Source: Chryseobacterium panacisoli (GTDB lineage Bacteria > Bacteroidota > Bacteroidia > Flavobacteriales > Weeksellaceae). Taken from it: a stretch of DNA of 64,000 nucleotides. The translations under genes and the position numbers were made by a program. This document shows, in pieces, positions 47,755 to 56,320 of the stretch. The DNA lies in contig NZ_VTRU01000001.1 of assembly GCF_008274625.1 (NCBI RefSeq), positions 1,240,001 through 1,304,000 of the forward strand, given 5' to 3'. A model generated the notes under the pieces. It had not been told where the DNA came from. It did no database searches and saw only the letters and a list, made by a program, of their open reading frames with translations. Position 1 is the first letter of the stretch; every line of letters begins with the position of its first letter.

Positions 47755-48804
47755 TTATTTGGGTTGTGACATGGAATCTACCTCTGTAATGGCATCTGCA
47801 AATGCTTTGGGAGCTTCCTGTGGTAAATTGTGTCCAATTCCGCCTGTCAGAGTGTGATGAGCATATTTTCCTGTATATCTGGAGGCATAACTTTCCGGTG
47901 CAGGAAATGCGGCTCCGTTGGCATCACCTTCCAGGGTAACTGTTGGGACTGTAATAGATGGAGATTTTGCCAGTTTAGCTTCAAGTGTATCATATTGTTT
48001 TTCTCCTTTCGCCAATCCCAGACGCCAGCGGTAATTATGGATTACGATATCAACATGGTCAGGGTTATCAAATGCTCCGGCAGAGCGTTCGTAGGTCTGA
48101 TCATCAAAAGCCCATTTTGGTGAAGCTGTTTTCCAGATCAGTTTATTGAATGCGGCAGTATTCGCTTTATACCCTTTATAACCTCTTTCGGTTGAAAAGT
48201 AATACTGATACCACCATAAAAATTCAGCATTCGGAGGAAGAGGTTTTTCGTTGGCCTTTGGGCTTCCTATTAAATATCCGCTTACAGCCACCAGTCCAGT
48301 GCAGCGCTCAGGCCATAATGCGGCCATAATATCAGCAGTTCTGGCTCCCCAGTCAAAACCACCGATTATCGCTTTATCAATTTTCAGGGCATCCATAAAA
48401 GCAATGATATCCAATGCAACTGCGCTCTGCTGACCATTGCGTTTTGTATTGGGAGATACAAAGGTAGTAGTACCGTAACCTCTTAAATAAGGAACCAAAA
48501 CACGGTAGCCTTTTTCGGCAAGTATAGCAGAAGACTGTTCAAAACTGTGGATATCATAAGGCCATCCGTGAAGAAGGATAACGGGTTTTCCATTTTCAGG
48601 CCCTACTTCTGCATATCCTACATCTAGTAGTCCTGCCCTGATTTTTTTTGTATTCTGAAAAGCTGATCTGATATCTGTATTTTCTATGCCTTTTTCGCCA
48701 GCGCTATAAGTCTGTGCTTTCAGAGACCATAATCCCATTCCTATAAAAATAAATAAGGATAAAATAGCCTGTACTTTTTTACTGAAGTTCAATGTAGTAT
48801 TCAT
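47755..48804 (-). CDS. Exported alpha/beta hydrolase, epoxide-hydrolase-like
   Basis: The 349-residue protein has a signal peptide (basic start, LSLFIFIGMGLW, LKAQT), then the HGWPYD oxyanion motif and the nucleophile elbow GGFDWGART. Asp at the nucleophile position is the mark of epoxide hydrolases and haloalkane dehalogenases, not of serine esterases. A late GGIGHNLPQE gives the catalytic His. It is probably periplasmic. The substrate is unknown. The gene is monocistronic. Confidence 0.82.
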   Translation of the reverse strand: MNTTLNFSKKVQAILSLFIFIGMGLWSLKAQTYSAGEKGIENTDIRSAFQNTKKIRAGLLDVGYAEVGPENGKPVILLHGWPYDIHSFEQSSAILAEKGYRVLVPYLRGYGTTTFVSPNTKRNGQQSAVALDIIAFMDALKIDKAIIGGFDWGARTADIMAALWPERCTGLVAVSGYLIGSPKANEKPLPPNAEFLWWYQYYFSTERGYKGYKANTAAFNKLIWKTASPKWAFDDQTYERSAGAFDNPDHVDIVIHNYRWRLGLAKGEKQYDTLEAKLAKSPSITVPTVTLEGDANGAAFPAPESYASRYTGKYAHHTLTGGIGHNLPQEAPKAFADAITEVDSMSQPK

Positions 48805-49031
48805 AATAGTGATGTTTTGTTAGGGTAAAATTATTGCAAAACTGAGACAGGAATAAGTGTAAATACTTTGAACTGGTCATATTGAACGGTGAATAATGAT
48901 TTTCACACGGTAAACCAGACAGCAGAATATATACAGATGCTTAAAATCATTATCAAAATGTGCAAAACAGAATTCATCATCCGTCAGTTTTTCCAAAAAC
49001 AGTATCTTCGTACTTGAAAAAATTTGACAAA

Positions 49032-49577
49032 ATGAAGAAAATACTATTTCTGGCTTCGGCTGTGCTTGTTCTCAATTCATGTGTGGTAAGAACGGCTACA
49101 AAAGTAGTTTCAGGCGCTGTAAGCTTAAGTTATAAAGCTGTAAAAGGAACTGTAAACGGAATCAGCTGGGCCGTAAGCAAAGCAAAAGGGAAAATTGATG
49201 AAGACCGCATAGACGGAACCTGGAAAGTGGTAGGCGTTTACCGTGGTTCTTTCGATGATTTTTCAAAAGATCAGAATCCTGACGGCTCATTTACTTCAGA
49301 ATGTACAGAAGGTTTTGACCAGATCATTTTCAAGGCTAAAAAGTCTAAATTCAAGCCTGTACACTGCAGTACACAAGATGAAGACTGGGTAAAATATTCT
49401 ATGGAGTTCGGGAAAAATCCTTCAACAAAAGAAAAGGAAAATTATATAGAATACAATTCCAACAACTATATTTCTGTCATCGATGCTAATAATAAGACGA
49501 TGATTCTGGAAGGAAACCTGATGCCTAAACTGGGATTTTCCGGAGCTAAGCTGTATCTGCTGGAAAAAGTAAAGTAG
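49032..49577 (+). CDS. Lipocalin-like lipoprotein
   Basis: The 181-residue protein starts MKKILFLASAVLVLNSCVV, with a lipobox and Cys at position 17, so it is anchored to a membrane. The next part has small and aliphatic residues (SGAVSLSYKAVKGTVNG), followed by a beta-rich domain beginning DGTWKVVGVYRG, similar to lipocalin-like domains of Bacteroidota. The in-frame ATG at 48960 would put 24 residues before the signal peptide and is rejected. Function is unknown. Confidence 0.75.
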   Translation: MKKILFLASAVLVLNSCVVRTATKVVSGAVSLSYKAVKGTVNGISWAVSKAKGKIDEDRIDGTWKVVGVYRGSFDDFSKDQNPDGSFTSECTEGFDQIIFKAKKSKFKPVHCSTQDEDWVKYSMEFGKNPSTKEKENYIEYNSNNYISVIDANNKTMILEGNLMPKLGFSGAKLYLLEKVK

Positions 49578-49595
49578 AAATACAGTAGGAGCAGG

Positions 49596-50024
49596 TTATT
49601 TTAAAAACTGATTTGCAATAAAATAGCCTCCTCCTATCACCAGTAATGGCAATGCAATAGAAATCAATATTAAAGGCCAGGCAAAAATTCTGAAATACGT
49701 ATATAATTCTACGGAAGAGGGATCCTCGGGATCGTAGATAACAGTTTCGGTATCACCTACTGACCAGGCTGAAGGATTGGTACCTTCCGGCAGTTCATAC
49801 GTATAGTCAACATTATTTTGTGTACGGAAGGTAAAGAGAGGACTGAATACTACTCCATCCGATTCAAATTCCCGCAGTGAGGTAACAGTTGCGGTTGCTT
49901 TTTCTGCTTTTTTTAAGAATGAGAGTGTGTTTTTGAAGCTCAACAATGCTGCAACAAACAGAATCACTCCTGCTCCAAGGATAATATAATATTGCCACAT
50001 AGCTTTCTTTTTATGTCCGTTCAT
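49596..50024 (-). CDS. DUF3592 membrane protein
   Basis: The 142-residue protein has one membrane segment near the N-terminus (IILGAGVILFVAALL), a short beta domain with TATVTSL and a VGDTETVIYDPEDPSSVEL motif, and a final membrane segment. This layout matches DUF3592 proteins. It ends 18 bases from the lipoprotein gene on the other strand. The function of the family is not known. Confidence 0.75.
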   Translation of the reverse strand: MNGHKKKAMWQYYIILGAGVILFVAALLSFKNTLSFLKKAEKATATVTSLREFESDGVVFSPLFTFRTQNNVDYTYELPEGTNPSAWSVGDTETVIYDPEDPSSVELYTYFRIFAWPLILISIALPLLVIGGGYFIANQFLK

Positions 50025-50112
50025 AATAGTGTATCCTGAAAATAAATATCAGCTACCTTACTTATTTCCAGATTGATATCCTAAATATACAAAGATTTAT
50101 CACAACAGATAA

Positions 50113-51600
50113 TTATTTACTTTCTATCTCCACAATCCTCTTCCCCTGCTCTCCCAGATAGTGAACCACCAGTTTTTCATAGACTTTATAGCCATCGTCT
50201 ACATTGGTAAATATCACAATCCCCTTTCCTGAATTGGGCAGTACAATGGCAATACATCTTGTTCCCTGATCGGCACCTCCATGAGATAAAGCATATTCAC
50301 CATTCCCAAGATCATAGATTTCAAAACCTAACCCGAAATATTTACCCTCTTTTACTTTTACCTGTTTTCTGATCATTTCCTGAAAGACTTCCGGCTTCAG
50401 ATTTTTTCCTTTCATAACGCTGACCATAAAATTTCCGTAATCTTCTATTGTGGTATGCAGATCATCGGCAGCATTGGCTGTTTTATTTTTTTCTATCGGA
50501 TAAGCATTTCCCTTTTCATTGTATCCTGTTACAAATCTCGACTCATCTGTATTCTGATCCCAGATATAGTTTGTATTACGCATTTTGAGGGGCTGAAATA
50601 TAAGTTCTTTCGCAAGCTGATCCAGTGATTTTCCAAACTTTTTTTCCAATGCTTTCCGAAGGTATTCAAAACCTTCTCCTGAGTATTGGTATTTTGTACC
50701 GGGATCAAACTGAAAGCTCAGTTTTTTGTCCGCGTTCATCCATCTCCAGTTGGGAAAACCGGTCTGGTGGCTCAGGAGCATTCTGGTTGTCAGTTTCTGA
50801 TGTCTCGGATCGTTGATGATATCCGGATCTGTCCAGTAGGCATCTAAAGGTTCATCCAGTTTCCATTTTCCCAAACTTATTAGCCTTAATGCGACTATTG
50901 CCGTGACAGGTTTGGTAAGAGAGGCTACATTAAAGCAGGCATTAAGGGGAGCTGAAATTCCTGTTTTAGTATTTCCAAAAACTTTTACCTTCTGTAGTTT
51001 TCCTCCTTCTATAATTCCTAATCCCATCGTGGGAATATTATTTTCTTTCAGCCAGCTTTGCATTGACTGATCGTTATCAAACATTGTTTCATTATCAGTA
51101 GTCTGCTTCGGATGGTGATCAAAGCTCAATGAATTCTTAAGTTTCCACTCAGCATTTTCCAGGATCCACAGATGGGTAAATTTTGCTTCCCCAACCAATT
51201 TTTCAGCCTGATCTCCTACCTTCTCATAAAACAGATGATCTCCGTTCTGAATGGCAGCATATATTTTTCCCTCTTTATACATGGGATAAATCTCAGTACT
51301 TTTATCCACTAAGACTCTTTTTAATTGGTAGGTTTCCGGAGACTTGCACAATCCGTTTTTAAAATCAATGATGAATTTCTTTTTGTCCTCAAAGCCGCCT
51401 TTATCATGATAAAATTCAAACCCGTCACTTAACATGCTTTCCATCTTTCCGATGTTACAGGTATTGTAGCCTGCTGAAAAAAACAGGCTGTCTTTTGAGA
51501 TAATTGTTTTGTAAAGAGGATCTGTTTTTTCCGTCTGAGCATAAACGATATTTATCAACAGAATAAAAAAAGGAAGGATAAGCCGTGCAGATTTTATCAT
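50113..51600 (-). CDS. Serine beta-lactamase-like hydrolase with N-terminal NTF2-like domain
   Basis: The 495-residue exported protein has a signal peptide (LILPFFILLINIVYAQ). Residues about 25-160 look like a DUF4440/SnoaL-type NTF2 domain (MLSDGFEFYHDKGGF, HLWILENAEWKLKNSLSFDHH). The rest is a class C beta-lactamase/PBP4-like fold with SLTK (S-x-x-K nucleophile), YSG (Y-x-N-like second motif) and SHGGAD (third motif). Such proteins are often esterases or D-amino-acid peptidases rather than true resistance enzymes. The pairing of the two domains is known in Bacteroidota but its role is unclear. Confidence 0.82.
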   Translation of the reverse strand: MIKSARLILPFFILLINIVYAQTEKTDPLYKTIISKDSLFFSAGYNTCNIGKMESMLSDGFEFYHDKGGFEDKKKFIIDFKNGLCKSPETYQLKRVLVDKSTEIYPMYKEGKIYAAIQNGDHLFYEKVGDQAEKLVGEAKFTHLWILENAEWKLKNSLSFDHHPKQTTDNETMFDNDQSMQSWLKENNIPTMGLGIIEGGKLQKVKVFGNTKTGISAPLNACFNVASLTKPVTAIVALRLISLGKWKLDEPLDAYWTDPDIINDPRHQKLTTRMLLSHQTGFPNWRWMNADKKLSFQFDPGTKYQYSGEGFEYLRKALEKKFGKSLDQLAKELIFQPLKMRNTNYIWDQNTDESRFVTGYNEKGNAYPIEKNKTANAADDLHTTIEDYGNFMVSVMKGKNLKPEVFQEMIRKQVKVKEGKYFGLGFEIYDLGNGEYALSHGGADQGTRCIAIVLPNSGKGIVIFTNVDDGYKVYEKLVVHYLGEQGKRIVEIESK

Positions 51601-51687
51601 TGTTATTTTTTTGACAAAGGTTCAATTTCATTTTGTTTTTTTAATAAAAATGAACCCGACAAAAACCCGACAAAGCCACGACACAAA

Positions 51688-52260
51688 TTATAACATACTG
51701 AATTTCAGATTGAAATATAACTTCTTTTTACGATCAATCTCAGCAGCATTTCGGAGAATCATGAATACGTTGGACAATGCAATAAGGATCATCAGAATAA
51801 GCGTAAACTCTTTTCCGAGCTTTAAAAATATACCGAGCATAAACACAATAGGTGCTATAGCAGTCCAAAACATCTGCAGTGAAATAATCTGTTTGATAAG
51901 ACTGTTTCTCTGCTTCATGACAAACATCAGCAGAAAGGGAGCCAGAATATTTAATGGTGGTACGACCACAAATAATAAGGAAGAGAGATTGATCATTTTA
52001 ACCAAAGAATAATTGATTGTTACAGATTCTTCTGGTGCTTCTGTTTTTACCTCATTATTTTCCTGAGAAATAATGTTTTCTTCCTGTAATAATAAAGATT
52101 CCTCTATTTCCAAAGTCTGCGCCAGTGCTCTTAAAGTATGTCCCTTAGGTTCTGTTCCGGATTCTATCCGCTGAATGGTTCTTACAGAAATTTTTGATTT
52201 TTCTGACAGCTCCTCCTGAGTCAGATTTTTTTGTTCTCTTATGGCTTTTAGTCTGGACAT
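51688..52260 (-). CDS. XRE-type HTH regulator fused to a membrane domain
   Basis: The first 60 residues of 190 form a clear XRE helix-turn-helix (LKAIREQKNLTQEELSEKS, SVRTIQRIESG). An acidic linker follows, then three or four membrane helices similar to DUF4870 (INLSSLLFVVVPPLNILAPF, SLQMFWTAIAPIVFMLGIF). A membrane-bound DNA-binding protein may link membrane state to transcription. It is divergent from the CPBP protease gene across about 190 bases, so it may control that gene; this is inference from position. Confidence 0.8.
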   Translation of the reverse strand: MSRLKAIREQKNLTQEELSEKSKISVRTIQRIESGTEPKGHTLRALAQTLEIEESLLLQEENIISQENNEVKTEAPEESVTINYSLVKMINLSSLLFVVVPPLNILAPFLLMFVMKQRNSLIKQIISLQMFWTAIAPIVFMLGIFLKLGKEFTLILMILIALSNVFMILRNAAEIDRKKKLYFNLKFSML

Positions 52261-52447
52261 GTTCTAAGGTAATTCTGAAAAAAATATTTTGGCTAATTTA
52301 CAGTTTTCCATTATTAAAAAACGGAAGACCTCTTTTTTAAATTGAACAGGGCTAAAATTAATATTCATATAAGAAATAAGTGTACTTTTATTAAAAAATA
52401 ACCTTCTATTTTTCAACTATTTATAAACTACAACACCAAATCAGTTT

Positions 52448-53341
52448 ATGGAAAATACAATATCCAAATCCGAAATCAGGAAGAATATTGCCACTTACCT
52501 GTTTCTTACCCTGCTTTTCTGTCTCCCGGTCTATTATATGTGTATTCGTACCGGAAAACTCGGTGGCGGAATTATATCCTATGCTACCATTGTGATGTGG
52601 TGCCCGGCCATTGCAGCACTTCTTACCTGCCGTATCCGGAAAATTCCTGTTTCTTCCCTGGGCTGGAAATGGGGCCTTACGAAATACCAGATCATGGCTT
52701 ACTGTATTCCTATTCTTTACGCTTTTGTTCCTTATCTTATCATCTGGATCAGTGGTGCTGGCGGCTTTTATAATCATGAATTTGTAGCAGATGCCGGCAA
52801 AGGGATGGGCTGGAATCTTTCTGATGGCCAGACCATCATCCTGTATGTCATTCTGATGAGCAGCTTTGGCATGGTACGTTCTGTAGGATCGGCATTGGGT
52901 GAGGAAATAGGCTGGCGGGGTCTTCTTACTCCGCAGTTAGCAAAGATCAATTCTTATACTGCCACCTCCCTTTGGATGGGTCTCATATGGGCTATCTATC
53001 ATTATCCTCTTCTGCTTTTTTCCAATTATAATACAGGCGGTCCCAAATGGCTGGCTCTTTTATGTTTTACGGTCATGATATTTGCATCTTGTTTCATTTT
53101 CACCTGGTTACGGTTAAAATCCGGGAGTTTATGGACCGGAGCTATTTTACATGCCAGCCACAACCTTTTTATACAGTCTATTTTCACACCGCTTACTGTG
53201 GATACGGGAAATACCAATTATTATATTGATGAGTTTGGGATTGCCCTACCTATTGCAACCGCTATCGTTGCCTACTTTTTCTGGAGAAAGAGAAAAGAAT
53301 TACCTGAAAAGGAAACTGAAGATACTCTTCTTTCCGCATAG
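52448..53341 (+). CDS. CPBP-family intramembrane metalloprotease
   Basis: The 297-residue protein has about eight membrane helices. The CPBP (Abi/CAAX) motifs are visible: ALGEEIGWRG near 145 (EExxxR), the IWAIYHYPLL segment (FxxxH-like) near 183 and HASHNLF near 238. Members cut peptides within the membrane and serve in signalling or self-immunity to bacteriocins. The substrate is unknown. It is transcribed alone and has a strong terminator. Confidence 0.85.
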   Translation: MENTISKSEIRKNIATYLFLTLLFCLPVYYMCIRTGKLGGGIISYATIVMWCPAIAALLTCRIRKIPVSSLGWKWGLTKYQIMAYCIPILYAFVPYLIIWISGAGGFYNHEFVADAGKGMGWNLSDGQTIILYVILMSSFGMVRSVGSALGEEIGWRGLLTPQLAKINSYTATSLWMGLIWAIYHYPLLLFSNYNTGGPKWLALLCFTVMIFASCFIFTWLRLKSGSLWTGAILHASHNLFIQSIFTPLTVDTGNTNYYIDEFGIALPIATAIVAYFFWRKRKELPEKETEDTLLSA

Positions 53342-53352
53342 TATTATTCATC

Positions 53353-53386
53353 AAAAAACAGCCTTCCGTGCAGAAGGCTGTTTTTT
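53353..53386. terminator. Rho-independent terminator
   Basis: AAAAAACAGCCTTC and its exact complement form a 14-base stem with loop CGTGCA, 11 bases after the CPBP gene. The arms begin and end in A and T runs, so it can serve both strands. Confidence 0.9.
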
Positions 53387-53440
53387 GAAATATCAGTGAA
53401 GTCAGTATTTTAATTAATCAGCAGAGTCCGGGCTTACTGT

Positions 53441-54919
53441 CTAATTGGCAATTTCCAACAGTTTTTTGTAATCTTTTCTTTTCTGTGGGATGATTGGGTT
53501 GTACATAATTTCTTTGTCAATCCAGCGTTCAGGCTTTAAAAATGAGAGAATAAGCTCCATATCTTTGTCATTAAACCCTTCATAAAATCTGCTTTTTTCT
53601 TCTTTTGGTATGGGAGTTAAGGCTTTTTCATCTTTTCTACGCGGAGCGAAATGCGCCCCTGTATAATCTCTTTTTTCGTCTCTGAATTTTGCTTCTATAG
53701 TAGGTTTAAGCTGCTGCTTTAGTTCTTTTATCTCATTTTCCGTTTTAGGTGTGGTCATTATTATTTTGTTGATCTCTTCACCTAATTCGTACTCAATTCT
53801 TTGATTGATGTCTTTTATTTTTTCCTGAAGAAATTTACCTGATCGTGTTGGAGGTTCACTCAGCAACAAACGTTCATATCCGGTGGCTTCTCCTCCTTTT
53901 TTAGTCTTCCCTTCATTCTCCTTCTTCCAGGCAAGCATTCTGCCTCCGCTCTCACTGCCTTCTTCTTCCATGTACCTTACCGTGTATCCTAACATCGCCA
54001 TCACTTCAAGGTTACCGCTTCTGAAGCCCAGATGCTTTACATGGGTGAAATTTTTCTCAAAATACTCATACAGCTTAAACTGCCCAAAACGGGTATTACC
54101 TCCCCATGCTAATAAAGATGGTGTTTTATCATCCCAAAACTCGGTGATGTTGAATACTTTGGAAGGATGAATATACCTTTTGACATCACTGACAATATCA
54201 TCAAACTTAGATCCTCTCTCTTTCACATAGCCTTTATCTCCGGTAATAATAATTGCATCATACATCTCTGCTACTCTATAAATAATCTGCCTGATTCCTG
54301 TATAGCTGGTATCGTGTTCTATATGGATATCTCCTCCTTTTCCACTGAAACGGGACCATAAAATAAGTAAGTTGTTTCCACTGGTGGGTATTCCTTGTTG
54401 TTCCAGCCATTTTTTTATAGCGTCATCTTCATAGGTGTTGATATTGACCTCCCATCTTTCTTTTAGCTTAGCCCGTAAGGCCGGCGAGTATTTTCTGGCA
54501 ATATAGTCTGTTCCATAATTCACTCCTTTAATATATCCCTTTCGCTGATACTTACGTGCTTCATCTTCTAATTTTTTCTTACCGGTCTTATCTCCCCTTA
54601 ACTGTTTTACTTCTACAACATGTATTCTGTCCTCACCTATCCCGGAATCTCTATAGAATTTTTTTATAGAATCTGCTTTATCCGTATGGTCTTTGACCGT
54701 GCCGTCGCCTTTTGAAATGACAACATGAAGCTCCTCATCATCAATTAAAGCCGCGGCAATTCCAAACATATCACCGGTGGCATATCCGGGCTGGATAAGC
54801 ACTTTAGGTTTAAATTCAGGTTTGGGGCCACGTTGACGTTCAGGTCTTGGTGCTGGTCTGCGAGCAGCAGCATCTGTATTGGAAACAGCTTCTTTGTCTT
54901 TTTTTCTATTTCTTATCAT
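53441..54919 (-). CDS. Large hypothetical protein beside the R-body locus
   Basis: The 492-residue protein has no signal peptide or membrane segment. Its first 40 residues are basic and Arg/Pro-rich (RRPAPRPERQRGPKP). Two Rossmann-like parts follow: KVLIQPGYATGDMFGIAAALI near 40 and NLLILWSRFSGKGGDIH with AIIITGDKGY near 190-250, a layout loosely like a GT-B or sugar-binding fold. The C-terminus is rich in charged helices. I do not recognise the family. It is divergent from the first RebB-like gene across 425 bases that carry repeated putative operator sites, which suggests co-regulation with the R-body genes. Confidence 0.7.
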   Translation of the reverse strand: MIRNRKKDKEAVSNTDAAARRPAPRPERQRGPKPEFKPKVLIQPGYATGDMFGIAAALIDDEELHVVISKGDGTVKDHTDKADSIKKFYRDSGIGEDRIHVVEVKQLRGDKTGKKKLEDEARKYQRKGYIKGVNYGTDYIARKYSPALRAKLKERWEVNINTYEDDAIKKWLEQQGIPTSGNNLLILWSRFSGKGGDIHIEHDTSYTGIRQIIYRVAEMYDAIIITGDKGYVKERGSKFDDIVSDVKRYIHPSKVFNITEFWDDKTPSLLAWGGNTRFGQFKLYEYFEKNFTHVKHLGFRSGNLEVMAMLGYTVRYMEEEGSESGGRMLAWKKENEGKTKKGGEATGYERLLLSEPPTRSGKFLQEKIKDINQRIEYELGEEINKIIMTTPKTENEIKELKQQLKPTIEAKFRDEKRDYTGAHFAPRRKDEKALTPIPKEEKSRFYEGFNDKDMELILSFLKPERWIDKEIMYNPIIPQKRKDYKKLLEIAN

Positions 54920-54945
54920 ATCGTTTATTATAATACGTTAGGGAA

Positions 54946-54953
54946 CAAATTTC
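54946..54953 (-). promoter_or_regulatory. Putative -7 box for the divergent hypothetical gene
   Basis: On the minus strand this reads GAAATTTG, one base off TAnnTTTG. The same octamer appears at 55203-55210 on the plus strand, so the divergent promoters share it. It is 27 bases before the ATG at 54919. Confidence 0.35.
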
Positions 54954-54984
54954 AAGGTAAAGCTCCCGACAAAATAGAGGGGAT

Positions 54985-55018
54985 CTACCCATTTTTAGAA
55001 ATTCAGGGTTTCCCCTTA
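54985..55018. promoter_or_regulatory. Putative operator, direct repeat site 1
   Basis: The pattern CCC-ATTTTT-AAATTCAG-TTTCCCCTTA is shared with site 2 at 55146-55180. It lies 30 bases upstream of the putative minus-strand promoter box. Confidence 0.45.
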
Positions 55019-55145
55019 TGAGCAGACAGGGTATTTGTGTATTATGTAGTAATGATGATAGAAATACTGTGATATGGCTGCTCTATTTTCCGGATTATGT
55101 TATTTACTGATACGATGATGATCTAAAAATTCACTCATAAGAGAA

Positions 55146-55180
55146 TTCCCCTATTTTTTAAAATTCAGTTTTTTCCCTTA
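55146..55180. promoter_or_regulatory. Putative operator, direct repeat site 2
   Basis: This site shares CCC.ATTTTT..AAATTCAG and a TTTCCC(C)TTA end with site 1. It ends 22 bases before the GAAATTTG box, a usual place for an activator such as the NarL-type regulator at 59961-60638. Confidence 0.45.
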
Positions 55181-55202
55181 ATGAAGATTTATTCCGTTTG
55201 AT

Positions 55203-55210
55203 GAAATTTG
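55203..55210 (+). promoter_or_regulatory. Putative -7 box of the R-body operon
   Basis: GAAATTTG differs from TAnnTTTG by one base and matches the box used on the other strand at 54946-54953. It would leave a leader of about 130 bases. Confidence 0.35.
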
Positions 55211-55344
55211 TATCAGACAAAAGAGATCAACAGTCTCACAGTGAAGACCTGACCAAGACATAACAGTAAGGTTGAGTTGAAACAAAGACTTTGAAAAAAG
55301 ATGTTTGAAAGTAAAAAATAATAGTAACCCATTAAAACCAGAAT

Positions 55345-55560
55345 ATGGCAGAAACAGTAAACACCCAGACTACAGATGCAGTAACGCAGACCAATGTTAC
55401 CGTACTTGGTGAGTCTCCCGCACAGGCTATGAGTATGCTTTACCAGATGGCCACGCATGCCAGTGGAATTTCCATTCAGAATTCTGTAACAAACCAGCAG
55501 AACTTGAACCAGCTCAACCCTGCGATTGTTGCAGATGCCATTAAAATTTTAAAAGGATAA
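55345..55560 (+). CDS. RebB-family R-body protein, diverged copy
   Basis: The 71-residue protein has the RebB pattern TTDAVTQTNVTVLGESPAQAMSMLYQMATHASGISIQNSV. The key phrases DAVTQ, GESPA and the His-Ala-Ser-Gly-Ile stretch match the five tandem copies at 58272-59893. R-bodies are coiled protein ribbons that unroll and can burst membranes. This copy is shorter and less conserved, so it may have a special role such as nucleation. It is first in the plus-strand cluster, 17 bases before the next gene. Confidence 0.8.
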   Translation: MAETVNTQTTDAVTQTNVTVLGESPAQAMSMLYQMATHASGISIQNSVTNQQNLNQLNPAIVADAIKILKG

Positions 55561-55577
55561 TATAAAACCTTACAATC

Positions 55578-56093
55578 ATGAGTGAACACAACAGTGAAAC
55601 CCAACAATCCCAGGCAGCCAATGCTACCACTCCGGCGGAGAAAGCTGTAGTATTTGTGAACAGTGAGGTACTGGCCCCGCCTAAGGCTTCCCCAATGACC
55701 GGAGTAACAAAAGTAATGATAGAACAGTCTACAGGAATGATGGTTCAGGATTTACAGTCTTTTTTGAAAGGATTTGAACAGGTAGGTTTGATTGCATTAA
55801 GCAGGCTGGCCAATAATCTACTGACGTATGGAACGACTTTCGGCCCGGCTCCCGGCAGTAAGGAAACTTCCCCTCAGATGGCAGAGCAGCTGCAGGGCCA
55901 GGATGCAGGAAAAGGAAATGAAATGATGAAGGATTTGTTCAAAATGGTAAGTGAATATGCTGAGGTGAAGGCTAAAATTTCCAATACTATTTACAATGTC
56001 AACGCGCCTCCGGCTCCAATGGCTCTTCCTTCTCCTCCCTCGTTTACGGAAGTTTCTCCTGAGGCTGAAGATCCTGAAAAAAAAAACGAGTAG
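55578..56093 (+). CDS. R-body locus protein ending at a frameshift-prone A10 run
   Basis: The 171-residue frame has a Gln/Ala/Thr-rich start, a central region weakly like RebB proteins (VTKVMIEQSTGMMVQDLQSFLKGF, LSRLANNLLTYG) and a Pro/Glu-rich tail. It stops two codons after a run of ten A (56077-56086) that contains the heptamer A-AAA-AAC in the right phase for a -1 shift. A shift joins it without a stop to the frame ending at 56320, giving a product of about 247 residues. So this gene may make a short and a long protein. A sequencing error in the A run is the plain alternative. Confidence 0.7.
   Translation: MSEHNSETQQSQAANATTPAEKAVVFVNSEVLAPPKASPMTGVTKVMIEQSTGMMVQDLQSFLKGFEQVGLIALSRLANNLLTYGTTFGPAPGSKETSPQMAEQLQGQDAGKGNEMMKDLFKMVSEYAEVKAKISNTIYNVNAPPAPMALPSPPSFTEVSPEAEDPEKKNE
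56077..56087 (+). promoter_or_regulatory. Candidate -1 frameshift or transcriptional slippage site
   Basis: Ten A followed by C are read GAA-AAA-AAA-AAC in the first frame, so the slippery heptamer A-AAA-AAC is in phase. A -1 slip, or one added A in the mRNA, leads straight into the open frame 56087-56320. Confidence 0.5.
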
Positions 56094-56320
56094 ATCCGGT
56101 TCCGGAAGAAGTCTCATCAGAAAAGGAAGGTATGAGAAAAAGCTTTATCACGGCTGATCATGGGGGAAAATTAGTATTAAAGTCAGTAAAACTGACACAG
56201 CCACTCGTAAAACCAGAGATTAAGGAAGCAGTAATTCCTTCAGTAGAACCTGAAGTTAACCGAAAGAAAAAAACAATAATAAGTCAACTCCTTGAAAAAA
56301 TTAAAATAAATAAAAGATGA
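56087..56320 (+). CDS. Frame -1 extension of the R-body locus protein
   Basis: The frame is open directly after the A10 run (RVDPVPEEVSSEKEGMRKSF... to LLEKIKINKR). It has its own ATG at 56132, which would give a 62-residue basic protein, but the protein-like Pro/Glu text before that ATG continues the composition of the upstream tail. It overlaps the next gene by ATGA, so translation of this frame is needed for coupling. I read it as the C-terminal part of the preceding gene, reached by frameshifting, or a separate small gene if the site does not work. Confidence 0.6.
   Translation, partial: RVDPVPEEVSSEKEGMRKSFITADHGGKLVLKSVKLTQPLVKPEIKEAVIPSVEPEVNRKKKTIISQLLEKIKINKR

Noticed and set aside
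50113-51600. Antibiotic-resistance beta-lactamase
   Set aside because: The motifs fit the broad serine hydrolase/PBP4-like group, and the added NTF2-like domain is not found in true resistance enzymes.
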